From Phycisphaerales bacterium (GTDB lineage Bacteria; Planctomycetota; Phycisphaerae; Phycisphaerales; SM1A02), in NCBI GenBank assembly GCA_029268515.1, contig JAQWNP010000016.1, positions 265,649 to 329,648 of the forward strand: a stretch of DNA of 64,000 bases. The letters run 5' to 3'. The notes under the pieces were generated by a model. That model was not told the DNA's origin and searched no databases. It saw nothing but the letters and a program-made list of their open reading frames with translations. Positions 55,073 through 63,894 of the stretch are shown here, in pieces (within the stretch, counting starts at the first letter, position 1; each line of letters starts with the position of its first letter). Both the position numbers and the translations under genes were made by a program.

Positions 55073-56290
55073 CTACTGAAGCGGAACAGAAGTCACCTTT
55101 TCTACTTCTGCCAGCCTCTGATAGAGATTTTTTCCATAAACGTTTGATGGTTCTGCCTCCAAGACGAGAGCACATACGTCTTTCGCCTTACCTGAATCCC
55201 CAATACCTTCGTACAGATGCCCGAGAACAACGCCAGCCATGACATTGCATCCTTCACGATCCATCGCTTCATTGAGTAAGCGAATAGCCTCATCAATCAC
55301 GCCTCGTTCTAGATGATGCAAACCAAGGAAGAAGTAGCCATAGCCTTCATCTGGCCTCAGCTCAACTAACCGCGTGCCCGCCAACTCAAGTCGCCGGATG
55401 TCACCAATATCAATCGCTAACAATCCCAGTTCCCGCCACGCCTCACTATCGCCTGGTTTTGCTCGAACAACACGCAGATAAACTTGACGGGCTTCATTTT
55501 CTCGCCCCATCAGCTGTAGGCATCGAGCTTGCATATGCATGAGACTCGGATCTGCTGGAGCACCACTTTTCTGAGTGCGGCAAAGCGACTCATAAGCTTC
55601 CCCGTAAAGACCTGCTGAATATTCAGCTTGTGCTTTTTCATACAGAAGCTGAGCATCATCTGTCTTAAGTAACCGCGCCTCTTCGTAAAGACCTGCAGCT
55701 GTTTTATGATCACCTTGTAAAGCCACGATTTGAGCCAACAAATGACGCAACTCACCGTTGTGCTCAAAGTAAGCAGATCGCTCGGTGATCAGTTCCTTCG
55801 CAGCTGTATACTGCTGAAGTGCAATAAGAGACTCGGCTGACGCAAGAAGATATTGAATATTTTCAGTATCGTTATCGTAAGCTGCGCGATAGTACTCATA
55901 TGCTTTTTCGTCATTGGACCATCTCTGATAAACAACGCCTAAGAAGTAATATCCTTCATGATATTTATCGTTGAGCTCAACAGCCTTAAGAAAACCCGCG
56001 TGGGCCGCTCCAAGCTTGTGCATCTCCATCAGAATTCGACCCTGAAGCACATGGAACTCAGGAAGCTTGTCATAACGTGCGATCGAAGCGTTTATCTGCC
56101 GCAATGATTCTGAAAACTGACCAGTTTCAAATGATCGTTGAGCCTGATCAAATGTCAGCTGCGCATTGACTTTATCCATGCGACCATGAGCATCCTTTCT
56201 CGCCACAATTCCGGCCTTCGTTGGGCCGTTACAAGCCGAGAGCGGAAGACTAATCGCCGCCAAGAGAATCAACACCATACGCAAAGACAT
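55073..56290 (-). CDS. TPR-repeat lipoprotein
   Basis: Signal peptide with lipobox LSACNGP, then about ten tetratricopeptide-like helical pairs through residue 400, for example EFHVLQGRILMEMHKLGAAH and EGYYFLGVVYQRWSNDEKAY. By size it goes beyond the pilotin PilF/PilW (six TPRs), but the position just after the secretin gene suggests a secretin-assembly or outer-membrane pilotin-like role. This is an inference from context. Confidence 0.9.
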   Translation of the reverse strand: MSLRMVLILLAAISLPLSACNGPTKAGIVARKDAHGRMDKVNAQLTFDQAQRSFETGQFSESLRQINASIARYDKLPEFHVLQGRILMEMHKLGAAHAGFLKAVELNDKYHEGYYFLGVVYQRWSNDEKAYEYYRAAYDNDTENIQYLLASAESLIALQQYTAAKELITERSAYFEHNGELRHLLAQIVALQGDHKTAAGLYEEARLLKTDDAQLLYEKAQAEYSAGLYGEAYESLCRTQKSGAPADPSLMHMQARCLQLMGRENEARQVYLRVVRAKPGDSEAWRELGLLAIDIGDIRRLELAGTRLVELRPDEGYGYFFLGLHHLERGVIDEAIRLLNEAMDREGCNVMAGVVLGHLYEGIGDSGKAKDVCALVLEAEPSNVYGKNLYQRLAEVEKVTSVPLQ

Positions 56291-56363
56291 TTTGTAGCTC
56301 CAATACTTACTAAGACTGCACGGCAGACACCCATATGCCTACCGCCCCCAACAGCCTGATCAC

Positions 56364-58676
56364 TTAGGGAATGTCATCAACTTCAACTTCAGCAACCTCG
56401 ATGGGCTCTTCTTTAGAGTCAGCTTTATCCGAAGCAGCATCAGCAACGACTTCTACAGATTCTTCATCTGCTTCAGCATCCTTGTTGCCTTTGCTATCTG
56501 CTTTGGCTTCGACGAGCTCAACAGAGACCTCTTCAGTCTCAGCATCTGAGTCGACTTCATCCTTCTCAACTACGACTTCAAAATCCGCATCGAAGAATTC
56601 AGAAAAATCAAGCAAGAAAGGATCAGCGGGCGCAGAATCAGTTTCCATGGCCTGGTTTGATATCACACCATTCAGGAACTTAGCTAATTCAGGCGCAAAC
56701 TCATCAGTACCAGAGTCCTCGTCACCAACTTGAGTTGACTCCATACTGGAATGAACATCAACAGTAGCAACACTGTCCGCAACACCTTCATTCATTGAAG
56801 CAACTTCTTCGCTGAGTTGAGGCGTTGTTTCATCTGTAGTGTCCTCAGAAGCATGGGTCTCAGTCTCTGTCATTGGACTTGACGCATCGCTGCTTGAGTC
56901 CGCATCAGGAATGGCTTCAACCTCAACCTCTTCAATTTCAACATCGTTGCCGTCAGTCTCTGCGGCAGCGCTAAAGCGACGCTCTATCATTCGATGAAGA
57001 ATGCCACGTTCGTAACCATCAACTTTTTCGCCGCCAATTTTTGCTCGAAGGTTATGGATGTCTGGCTGACTTTTCTGAAGACGCAATGAGTTATTCGCAT
57101 AGTAAAGAGCGAGATCTAAATCTCCTTGCTGATAAGCGCTCCAGGCATCTTCGTTGTAATTGGCTGTAATCTGCTCGCGGCTAAATGGAAGTAAACCAGC
57201 ACGTGCACCCACGGATACAGCATCTACGAGATGAAGTGAGTCTTCACCCATCTCCCATAACACTTCATCACGAACAATCGTTGGTGTAAGCAAGAAAATG
57301 ATTTCTTCTCGCTGAACTTGATCGTCCTGGCCTTTGAATGCATCGCCAATGACAGGTATGTCACCCACAATAGGAACTTGACTTCGCTCAATGCTTGTAT
57401 CTTCTGCAAACAAACCACCAAGCACTAGTGTATGTCCATCACGGACGCGAACATTGGTTGTGATTTCACTTTGTACTTCGTTAGGAATTGACGCAATGCT
57501 GGTATCTGTTTTTTCCGTTACCACATCACCTTCTGAGATACTGGGTCGAATCTCCATGCGAATCATGTCATTGGGTGCAATGAATGGCCGGAATGTCAAG
57601 TCAACACCTGTATCTAAGAATTCAACATTGAAGCTTGTCGATGTCTGCGTCTGGGTTTGAGTCAAGTAACCGAGGCGACGGCCAACATGTACCCGTGCAC
57701 GCTGCCGATTCAAACACATGATTTTTGGTCTCGCCAGAATCGTTGTATCGCGAACCTTATCTAGCACACGAAGAAACACAGCGAAATTGTTTTCCACAAT
57801 GCCAAACTGCAGGCCGCCACGATCTTGGGTCTTGTTCGAAACAGAAGTGGTTACAGCAACACCATCACCTGCACTACCGTTCACGAGATCTGTAACCGCT
57901 GAAAGAGGATTCGCGAGATCAAGGAAGCTCAGATCGCCAATAACAGAGAAATCAATACCGAAAGCATTGTCCTCTTTGACTGTGGTTTGAAGTACTGCAG
58001 CTTCCACCAAAACCTGCTTCGGAGCAATATCAAGGCTCTGCAGCACTTCAGTAATTGCTTTCAGATTTTCTGGATAGTCAGTAATGACGAGCTTCGCTGA
58101 AAACGCATAATCTTCAGCGCCTGCTTCATAAGCTTCTGGCTTAAAGCCTGGAATCACATCACCAACATATGAGATGGCTCCGTCAGGACTTAAGAGTGGC
58201 TGAATAAATGCGTCTGCATCTGCAGCAGATAGATAGTAGAGCTCATAGATGACAGAGTCTGTCTTCTTCTTAGCTGATTCAATTGCTTCTAGCTCAGGAA
58301 CCGTATAGACGTAGATAAAGTTGCCTTCTTCCAGATACCCGTAATTATTAACACGGAGAATCGAGTCGAGCGCTTCTTCAAATGTAACGTCATAAAGATT
58401 TGCCGTGACTGTCGCAGATACATTGCGACTTGCAACGATATTCTTTTTGCTCTGAATCGAGAGCATTTCAAGGACTTTGCCAAGATCAGTGTCTTGTACG
58501 ACTAAATCAATTGTCCCATAGTCGGTTTCACTCACACCATCCGGTGGTGGCGATCCACTTTCTTGAGCTACTGCAACCGTTGCGGTTGATGTAGCAATCA
58601 AGAGGGCAAAGGCAAAACCGAACGTGGCTCTTTTCCAACGTTCGGTTATTCGATCTCGACTTGGGATGCTCATCAT
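56364..58676 (-). CDS. Secretin (GspD/PilQ family) with long acidic C-terminal tail
   Basis: Outer-membrane channel of the system. A signal peptide (FGFAFALLIATSTATVAVAQ) leads to an N0/STN-like region (VVQDTDLGKVLEMLSIQSKK), an N1-like region, then the secretin pore with the signature SQVPIVGDIPVIGDAFKG near residue 450. The last 220 or so residues are highly acidic and Ser/Val-rich, without membrane or fold signal. The ATG at 58676 follows AGGAG by eight bases and is chosen over one eight codons upstream. Typical secretins end soon after the pore domain, so the tail is unusual. Confidence 0.94.
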   Translation of the reverse strand: MMSIPSRDRITERWKRATFGFAFALLIATSTATVAVAQESGSPPPDGVSETDYGTIDLVVQDTDLGKVLEMLSIQSKKNIVASRNVSATVTANLYDVTFEEALDSILRVNNYGYLEEGNFIYVYTVPELEAIESAKKKTDSVIYELYYLSAADADAFIQPLLSPDGAISYVGDVIPGFKPEAYEAGAEDYAFSAKLVITDYPENLKAITEVLQSLDIAPKQVLVEAAVLQTTVKEDNAFGIDFSVIGDLSFLDLANPLSAVTDLVNGSAGDGVAVTTSVSNKTQDRGGLQFGIVENNFAVFLRVLDKVRDTTILARPKIMCLNRQRARVHVGRRLGYLTQTQTQTSTSFNVEFLDTGVDLTFRPFIAPNDMIRMEIRPSISEGDVVTEKTDTSIASIPNEVQSEITTNVRVRDGHTLVLGGLFAEDTSIERSQVPIVGDIPVIGDAFKGQDDQVQREEIIFLLTPTIVRDEVLWEMGEDSLHLVDAVSVGARAGLLPFSREQITANYNEDAWSAYQQGDLDLALYYANNSLRLQKSQPDIHNLRAKIGGEKVDGYERGILHRMIERRFSAAAETDGNDVEIEEVEVEAIPDADSSSDASSPMTETETHASEDTTDETTPQLSEEVASMNEGVADSVATVDVHSSMESTQVGDEDSGTDEFAPELAKFLNGVISNQAMETDSAPADPFLLDFSEFFDADFEVVVEKDEVDSDAETEEVSVELVEAKADSKGNKDAEADEESVEVVADAASDKADSKEEPIEVAEVEVDDIP

Positions 58677-58692
58677 TCGGTCCACTCCTGCC

Positions 58693-59283
58693 TCACTCAT
58701 TGAGTTGGGTTGAGCGATCCCCAGGACCGGACATGCTCAACTCAAAATTTTTCCCCCCCCATTCCAACACTGCTGAACGTCTACTTACCGAAACCAAACG
58801 GAAGCGATAGGCGGAGTCAGTCGGACCCATGACTTCATCTCCAATTCGAAGCGTCATGCCGTTGATGATGGCCATCGCTGGCCTCTGCATGACTGCTTCA
58901 AGTTGAAATGAAGCGACGGTCCGTTCAGGATCTTCGGCCCCTAAGGCCCCCGACTTGCGTGGTTCTTGTAATGAGTTTGCATTTTGTCCCGATAACTCCA
59001 AGAAGTGCCCGTTAATGGTGAATGGATCACGATCCGGTATATCTGCCAAATGGACCAGAACAGCAACTTTTGTGGGGTTATCGGACTTCCTCAAATCTGG
59101 ACTATCTGAATCCATCGCTGAAGCAATACTTGGATCATCCGCGATCACGGAGCGAGGCATCTGTGAGATGACGATAATCCGAGACCAGAGCAGCAGGCCA
59201 ACAAGCGTCAAACTGCATAGCAATGCAAATCGGCGGCGATCCGTTGTAATTTGAACCCAGAGTCGGCGAAGTCGAGTTGACAT
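58693..59283 (-). CDS. PilP/GspC-like alignment protein
   Basis: One N-terminal membrane span (LLCSLTLVGLLLWSRIIVIS) and a periplasmic part of about 155 residues. The C-terminal segment FQLEAVMQRPAMAIINGMTL with RIGDEVMG resembles the homology-region domain of GspC/PilP, which contacts the secretin. The gene sits between pilO and the secretin, where PilP belongs. Near the end there is a G8A5T4 homopolymer run that could cause slippage. Its start overlaps the pilO stop (TAATG). Confidence 0.78.
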   Translation of the reverse strand: MSTRLRRLWVQITTDRRRFALLCSLTLVGLLLWSRIIVISQMPRSVIADDPSIASAMDSDSPDLRKSDNPTKVAVLVHLADIPDRDPFTINGHFLELSGQNANSLQEPRKSGALGAEDPERTVASFQLEAVMQRPAMAIINGMTLRIGDEVMGPTDSAYRFRLVSVSRRSAVLEWGGKNFELSMSGPGDRSTQLNE

Positions 59284-59861
59284 TATTTGCCCTCCTCTTC
59301 CAGTTGCGACGAAAATATCGCTTCAACATTTATAGATGCTGTCAGCACTGGCGATTCTGCTCCACTAGCTCGCTCTTCAGCGGCCATATGTATAGCGGTA
59401 ATCCTGGTCAACTGATCGAGAGACTCCACTGCCTGAACCACTGCAAAAACAGAATCAAAGACAGCACGAATCTCAATGTCGAGAGGCTTGGCGAGCAGCT
59501 TGGTGGGCTCCTCACTGTCCAAGGCAGGGAACGCCTCACGTGCCGTAAAAGTCTGATCAAGAACAGTCTGCTGATCAACAGGCAGTGATAATCGTCGTAT
59601 CAATTCTTCGATATCCGCTGCATCAGGAATTCGCTTGAAGTCGGTCTCAATGATGCCAAGCGAATCAGCGAGCTGTACCCGCATTTCCTCGATCTCCTGA
59701 GCATGCTGTGCACTCGTCTCGATCTGAAGCGAGAGCTTATCAATATCTGCATTGACTTCTCGTAGCTTTGAGTAGTTGGGCCATGCAAGTGTGCCAATAC
59801 CGAGGCCAAAAAGAACCATAACACCCAAGGCAACATAGATTGGCTTTTTATTGGTCAACAT
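59283..59861 (-). CDS. pilO: PilO-like inner-membrane assembly protein
   Basis: An N-terminal span (IYVALGVMVLFGLGIGTLAW), a coiled coil (REVNADIDKLSLQIETSAQ) and a ferredoxin-like domain, the plan of PilO/GspM. The ATG at 59861 follows AAGGAG by six bases; an ATG 17 codons upstream lies inside pilN. It overlaps the end of pilN by 14 bases. With PilM, PilN and the PilP-like protein it would form the alignment complex. Confidence 0.88.
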   Translation of the reverse strand: MLTNKKPIYVALGVMVLFGLGIGTLAWPNYSKLREVNADIDKLSLQIETSAQHAQEIEEMRVQLADSLGIIETDFKRIPDAADIEELIRRLSLPVDQQTVLDQTFTAREAFPALDSEEPTKLLAKPLDIEIRAVFDSVFAVVQAVESLDQLTRITAIHMAAEERASGAESPVLTASINVEAIFSSQLEEEGK

Positions 59862-60519
59862 GTGCCACTCCTTCTTCAATTGGAAGTGAGATCTGCTCAT
59901 AAACTGCGGCAAGATTTATCTGGAGACTGAGCCTAAACTCACGAGCGTGTTTACCGCCGATCGGCCGTGTACGACTGAAGTCCAGGCTTACGTTCTCAAA
60001 AGGACTAATGACTCTCAGCCGCCCGACCATTTCTGCTATTTCAGCATCTGAGGCTGCAAATCCAGATAACTCGATACGAAGCTGACGAGGAACCTCTTGA
60101 TCTTTTTGTGAGGAATAGCGACTCCGCGCTGAACGCACTGCTTGACCAGAATCAAGCTGAGCATGTATCTCATCTAACGCAGCCGTTTCCGGCAATGCGT
60201 TGATAACTGTGGCCAGAATACTGGACATTGGCAGCGGAGAAGAGACCTCCTCATAGAGACCAATGTACGCTTGCGATTGAGCAATCTCGGACTGAAGACT
60301 CGCCAGTGTTTTCTCTATACCAATGGCATCCTGTGCTTCTCGTTGAATCGATGCAAGGCGTGCCTCTGCCGAATCAAGCACCATCTTGGAGTGCGTAATA
60401 ACAACCACCAGTAATAGAAGTGCACCGCCAAATAGAGCAATAGAACGACCAGTTCGCTGCCCTGCTTGCGCTCGCTGACGAACCTGTGGTGGCAATAAAT
60501 CTATGGGATGCTGATTCAT
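59848..60519 (-). CDS. pilN: PilN-like inner-membrane assembly protein
   Basis: Begins MNQHPIDLLPPQVRQRAQAG, close to the PilN motif (INLLP) that binds PilM. One membrane span follows (SIALFGGALLLLVVVIT), then a coiled coil (EARLASIQREAQDAIGIEK) and a periplasmic domain. Length 223. It overlaps pilM by ATGA. Confidence 0.92.
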   Translation of the reverse strand: MNQHPIDLLPPQVRQRAQAGQRTGRSIALFGGALLLLVVVITHSKMVLDSAEARLASIQREAQDAIGIEKTLASLQSEIAQSQAYIGLYEEVSSPLPMSSILATVINALPETAALDEIHAQLDSGQAVRSARSRYSSQKDQEVPRQLRIELSGFAASDAEIAEMVGRLRVISPFENVSLDFSRTRPIGGKHAREFRLSLQINLAAVYEQISLPIEEGVAHVDQ

Positions 60520-61691
60520 GCTGCTCGCCTCCCACCACGGGATTCATCAGAGGCTCGATGTCTGGACCAGAGCTTTCGAAGGCTCAAGCCACATGGAACT
60601 GCCCAGCGAGATGCCGGACCTGGCTCACGGTTGAGGTGCACCCGAATTGGCTCTAAAAGTGCTGAAAGGGTGCCCTGTTCGTCATCAAGTTCAACTGGGG
60701 TTTTACATGCAGATGACATCATTTCCATAAGCTTGGCATCGAGACCATCAAGGCCCGTCATAATCAATCGCTGTGGCGGCATACCCCGGAAGGTAACGCC
60801 GTAATAACGAAGACAGAGAACGATCTCCTTAACAAGCTCACTAAAATGCGGACGAACTGCTTCAAAAATCGCTCTCCGGGTAGCCGGCTCGACAACACCT
60901 TCAGCCATTGATTTTCCACATCCCCGACGAATTTCGCTTGCCGCAGCTCCATCAAGTTGAAGATGATCTGCAACAGCCTGATCGAACTGCCCACCACCGA
61001 TGTCCAACTGCTTACAGAAAGCAATTCGGTCACCTCGCAAGATCAACACCGTCGTCTGATCTGCTCCAACCTCGACCACCATTCGCACTTGATCCAAGTC
61101 TGCATTACGCCGAGCTTTTTGACTCAATACACGCGACAGTCCACCGAAGTTGGTATCAACAGCAATAGGCTTAAGGCCAGCATCTATGGTGGCCTGTACC
61201 CATGGCATCACCTCTTCATGGCGTACTGCCACGAGAATAATCTCTTCACGATTGTTTGGCCCAGTGACTGAAGCTCCAGTAGCAATGTAATCAACAAGCA
61301 AATCCTGGTGAGAACAGCTTAGACGCTGTGCTGCCTCCCATTGAACAGCTTGCTGAAGTTCGCTGGCGCTCATACGCGGCAAACGTACCGACTGCACAAA
61401 AAGCCTACTTGGCGGCACGCTTAAGACACACTCACGGCCCATAAATCCGCCATGCGTGATAGCTGTCTGGAGCCTTGGCGTCAATGCCTGTGTAGACATA
61501 TGAGATGTCTGCACATCATCTGCACCAGGCTGATCTGCGGAAACATGGCGCGTTGGCTGAAACAGCTCCAGTGCTGCGCCAACAATGCGCAGCTCCTGAC
61601 TTTGCATTCGCACTTGCGCAAGACGAATCTCATCGTCTCGAAAGTCGATACCAATAGCGCCAGTCGATGATTTTTTTCGATTCCAGAACAC
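60516..61691 (-). CDS. pilM: PilM-type actin-like ATPase
   Basis: Cytoplasmic actin-fold protein that binds the PilN tail. Phosphate-1 region GAIGIDFRDDEIRLAQVRMQ, the middle VLSVPPSRLFVQSVRLPRM block and phosphate-2 VVEVGADQTTVLILRGDRI are typical of PilM/FtsA relatives. Length 391. The C-terminal 35 residues (RKLWSRHRASDESRGG) are basic and likely disordered. Confidence 0.94.
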   Translation of the reverse strand: MFWNRKKSSTGAIGIDFRDDEIRLAQVRMQSQELRIVGAALELFQPTRHVSADQPGADDVQTSHMSTQALTPRLQTAITHGGFMGRECVLSVPPSRLFVQSVRLPRMSASELQQAVQWEAAQRLSCSHQDLLVDYIATGASVTGPNNREEIILVAVRHEEVMPWVQATIDAGLKPIAVDTNFGGLSRVLSQKARRNADLDQVRMVVEVGADQTTVLILRGDRIAFCKQLDIGGGQFDQAVADHLQLDGAAASEIRRGCGKSMAEGVVEPATRRAIFEAVRPHFSELVKEIVLCLRYYGVTFRGMPPQRLIMTGLDGLDAKLMEMMSSACKTPVELDDEQGTLSALLEPIRVHLNREPGPASRWAVPCGLSLRKLWSRHRASDESRGGRRAA

Positions 61692-61725
61692 GCCTGCCTC
61701 CCTGGACTCCCCCCGGCTGCCCCTG

Positions 61726-62325
61726 TTAGGGCGTCACCTCACGAACCGTTAACTTCCCCGTAAAAGGCGCCACTTCAACTTCAAACTCGGCGCCGTCAGA
61801 AACCACCTTTACTTGCCCACCTGTGCCTGGCTGTTGACCGCTCATGACAGTTCCACCCAACGAGTCAAACGTGATAAAACGTTTGCCACTGTCAAATGAT
61901 GCGGTATCAATCTCAACGCCAGAAAATCTACTATCAACCGTAAAATCTCGGATGTACCGACCCCAGCTTCCCGGTGACGAAGAAATGTCATCCAGGTAAT
62001 CTGCTGATTCCGTATCAAATTCTTCGTCAAACTCACTTGGAGTCACACGAACAACGCAGTAACCACTTCCATTGTCATAGAAATAAATACGACGATATTC
62101 TTGCTGCGCTACGGCATCAGCTTGAGCATAGGTGATGTCGCCAATCAGCTGCCGAACAGCTGCCTGCGTCTCCATCTGTTCAAGATTGACCAGACGTGGC
62201 ACAAGGACACCCCCTGCTATCCCTAGCAAGGCTACAGTAAGAAGTACTTCAAGGAGCGTGTACCCCCGTCCGTGGGGGATCACGTTCCCTCTTACCTTCC
62301 ATGACGTTTTTGCGGCTGTCATCAT
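61726..62325 (-). CDS. gspH: GspH-type minor pseudopilin
   Basis: Prepilin N-terminus GRGYTLLEVLLTVALLGIAG with the peptidase site Gly and Glu at +5. The C-terminal part fits the GspH/FimT fold (VRQLIGDITYAQADAVAQQ). Length 199. It starts in ATGA overlap with the unknown 122-residue protein upstream. Confidence 0.9.
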   Translation of the reverse strand: MMTAAKTSWKVRGNVIPHGRGYTLLEVLLTVALLGIAGGVLVPRLVNLEQMETQAAVRQLIGDITYAQADAVAQQEYRRIYFYDNGSGYCVVRVTPSEFDEEFDTESADYLDDISSSPGSWGRYIRDFTVDSRFSGVEIDTASFDSGKRFITFDSLGGTVMSGQQPGTGGQVKVVSDGAEFEVEVAPFTGKLTVREVTP

Positions 62326-62690
62326 TTGGACTTCGTGTTGGAATCTGCGAGATCAGCGAGGTTCGTAACCTCAACTTTCATGTTCCCACTTTCCACGTAT
62401 CCTTTTAAGCTCTTAATTGATCCATCGATTCCTTGAAGCCAATCGATAATGTCTTGACGTTGTCGAAAGTCAATGGTGCCAATATTTGACACGCCACCGT
62501 CTGACGACCATCTCTTATTGGTTGGATCTTTTACTTTGTCTACATTCTTACTTGATCGTGGCCCAGCCATCGCGGCGTTCCACGTAGCGGGTCGATCGGA
62601 AGCGACCAGCCAAATCACACCAGCTAACGCAAGCGTATTGAGGCATAGGATTACATTCGTTACCTGATTGTTCTTACCTGACTGTGTCAT
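62322..62690 (-). CDS. Single-span membrane protein of unknown function
   Basis: Not recognised. 122 residues with one N-terminal membrane span (VILCLNTLALAGVIWLVA), a Lys/Ser-rich linker and a short C-terminal helical part (RQDIIDWLQGIDGSIKSL). Coupled to its neighbours on both sides (TAATG-type and ATGA overlaps). Its position among pseudopilin genes suggests a part in the secretion system. Confidence 0.75.
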   Translation of the reverse strand: MTQSGKNNQVTNVILCLNTLALAGVIWLVASDRPATWNAAMAGPRSSKNVDKVKDPTNKRWSSDGGVSNIGTIDFRQRQDIIDWLQGIDGSIKSLKGYVESGNMKVEVTNLADLADSNTKSK

Positions 62691-63358
62691 TAGTCACTCC
62701 AGTCGACCGATTGAATACGCCTCACATGAACATGTTTGAATGCTCTCCTGAAACCATCGGCCCCTTTCGAGGGCCAAGTGAGCGTGATCTCAAGAAGTTC
62801 ATCCCCTGATTCCAGTGGATTGCACCAATTGAGACCAAGGTCCGATATCGCTTGGGCAAACACTTGGTATTGAGCCGGTGAAGCCTTGCGCCGAGAACGA
62901 CATAATTCTCTCGCTGCCACCTGATCCAGTATGTCTGTGGCATGGTGCCCGCCTCGAGGTGGATACCAGACGATGGAATCGAGAACGCTGTTATGACTCA
63001 AAACGCCTATTTCTGATGGCTCAGGAGATCCCGAACCATCGGTATCAGCAATCCAGAGCATCATTTCTGTGAATGGATCACGGTCATCCGGCTCGTACAA
63101 ATGCAAGACTGCACAACTCGCACCTGTTATCTGATGAAGCCTATGTAGCGTGATGTGGATTTTTTCTGGCATCGCTGCGGCAACTTGACCTCGCGTGTCA
63201 GCTACTGCACTGCTTGGAGTCGCAAAAATGAATGCAGCTCCCGTCAGCGTTCCTATACCAGCAACGACAAACAATAAACCTACAGCGGCACTGCCTCGTC
63301 GTGAGATACAAGCTATGCAAAAGTTCTGATACACGTGTCGCCTCATCGCAGTCTCCAT
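62690..63358 (-). CDS. Possible minor pseudopilin-like protein of unknown type
   Basis: N-terminal basic patch then RRGSAAVGLLFVVAGIGTLT, which resembles the start of a GspK/PilX-like protein but lacks the Glu at +5 of prepilins. The remaining 170 residues contain a DTDGSGSPEPSE stretch of EF-hand-like appearance. Not recognised otherwise. Length 222. It lies 36 bases downstream of the gspG-like gene. Confidence 0.7.
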   Translation of the reverse strand: METAMRRHVYQNFCIACISRRGSAAVGLLFVVAGIGTLTGAAFIFATPSSAVADTRGQVAAAMPEKIHITLHRLHQITGASCAVLHLYEPDDRDPFTEMMLWIADTDGSGSPEPSEIGVLSHNSVLDSIVWYPPRGGHHATDILDQVAARELCRSRRKASPAQYQVFAQAISDLGLNWCNPLESGDELLEITLTWPSKGADGFRRAFKHVHVRRIQSVDWSD

Positions 63359-63394
63359 CGATGGAGCGAGCCTATTGGGCCAGGATCAAGAGCA

Positions 63395-63799
63395 TTAATT
63401 GTCTTGGTAGATAGAACCATCAGGCATCAATGCAAAGAGCTGTTTCGAGCCACCACTGTCGGTCCAAAGCCAGGCTGCACCACGCAGAGGAACGGCCGAG
63501 ATAGTTGTATTTGCGTCCTCTTCGATCCAAGGGTTGGTGGGTGCTGTCACAAGAAAATCATTGTTAATCAGTTCCGACCAATCTGTCATTTCAGGAACAC
63601 CGAACTCAGAGCGATAGAGCTGAATCTGACCACGCGCAATCTGTAGCTGCCTACGAAGCGCCGTGTCTTTGGAATCCTCAGTAATACTTTTGAACTGAGG
63701 CACGACTAACATGGCAAGGATGCCTAAAATGACAACCACGATGAGAATCTCAATCAACGTGAATGCGCGCCTTTGAATTTGATGAACAGATTGGGCCAT
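63395..63799 (-). CDS. gspG: GspG-type major pseudopilin
   Basis: Class III prepilin signal QRRAFTLIEILIVVVILGIL, with cleavage expected after Ala or at the RRA-FTLIE junction (Glu at +5). The residue before Phe is Ala rather than Gly, an uncommon but accepted form. A helical stalk (ALRRQLQIARGQIQLYRSEFG) and a C-terminal beta part with NPWIEEDANTT follow. GAGGGG lies six bases before the ATG. It is the first gene of the operon seen in this window. Confidence 0.92.
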   Translation of the reverse strand: MAQSVHQIQRRAFTLIEILIVVVILGILAMLVVPQFKSITEDSKDTALRRQLQIARGQIQLYRSEFGVPEMTDWSELINNDFLVTAPTNPWIEEDANTTISAVPLRGAAWLWTDSGGSKQLFALMPDGSIYQDN

Positions 63800-63849
63800 T
63801 GCTTTTCCCCTCTTTGCCGCTCAAAGGCGACATTTATTCAAAGGCCTCC

Positions 63850-63894
63850 AAGAAAATCAAAATCGTGCCCCAAGGCGTTAGCCTTCAAGCACGA
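63850..63894 (-). terminator. Candidate intrinsic terminator/attenuator upstream of gspG
   Basis: On the minus strand a stem of 14 pairs with one mismatch (arms TCGTGCTTGAAGGC and GCCTTGGGGCACGA, loop TAAC) is followed by TTTTGATTTTCTT. It lies about 50 bases before the gspG start and may end an upstream transcript or act as a conditional terminator. Confidence 0.65.
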
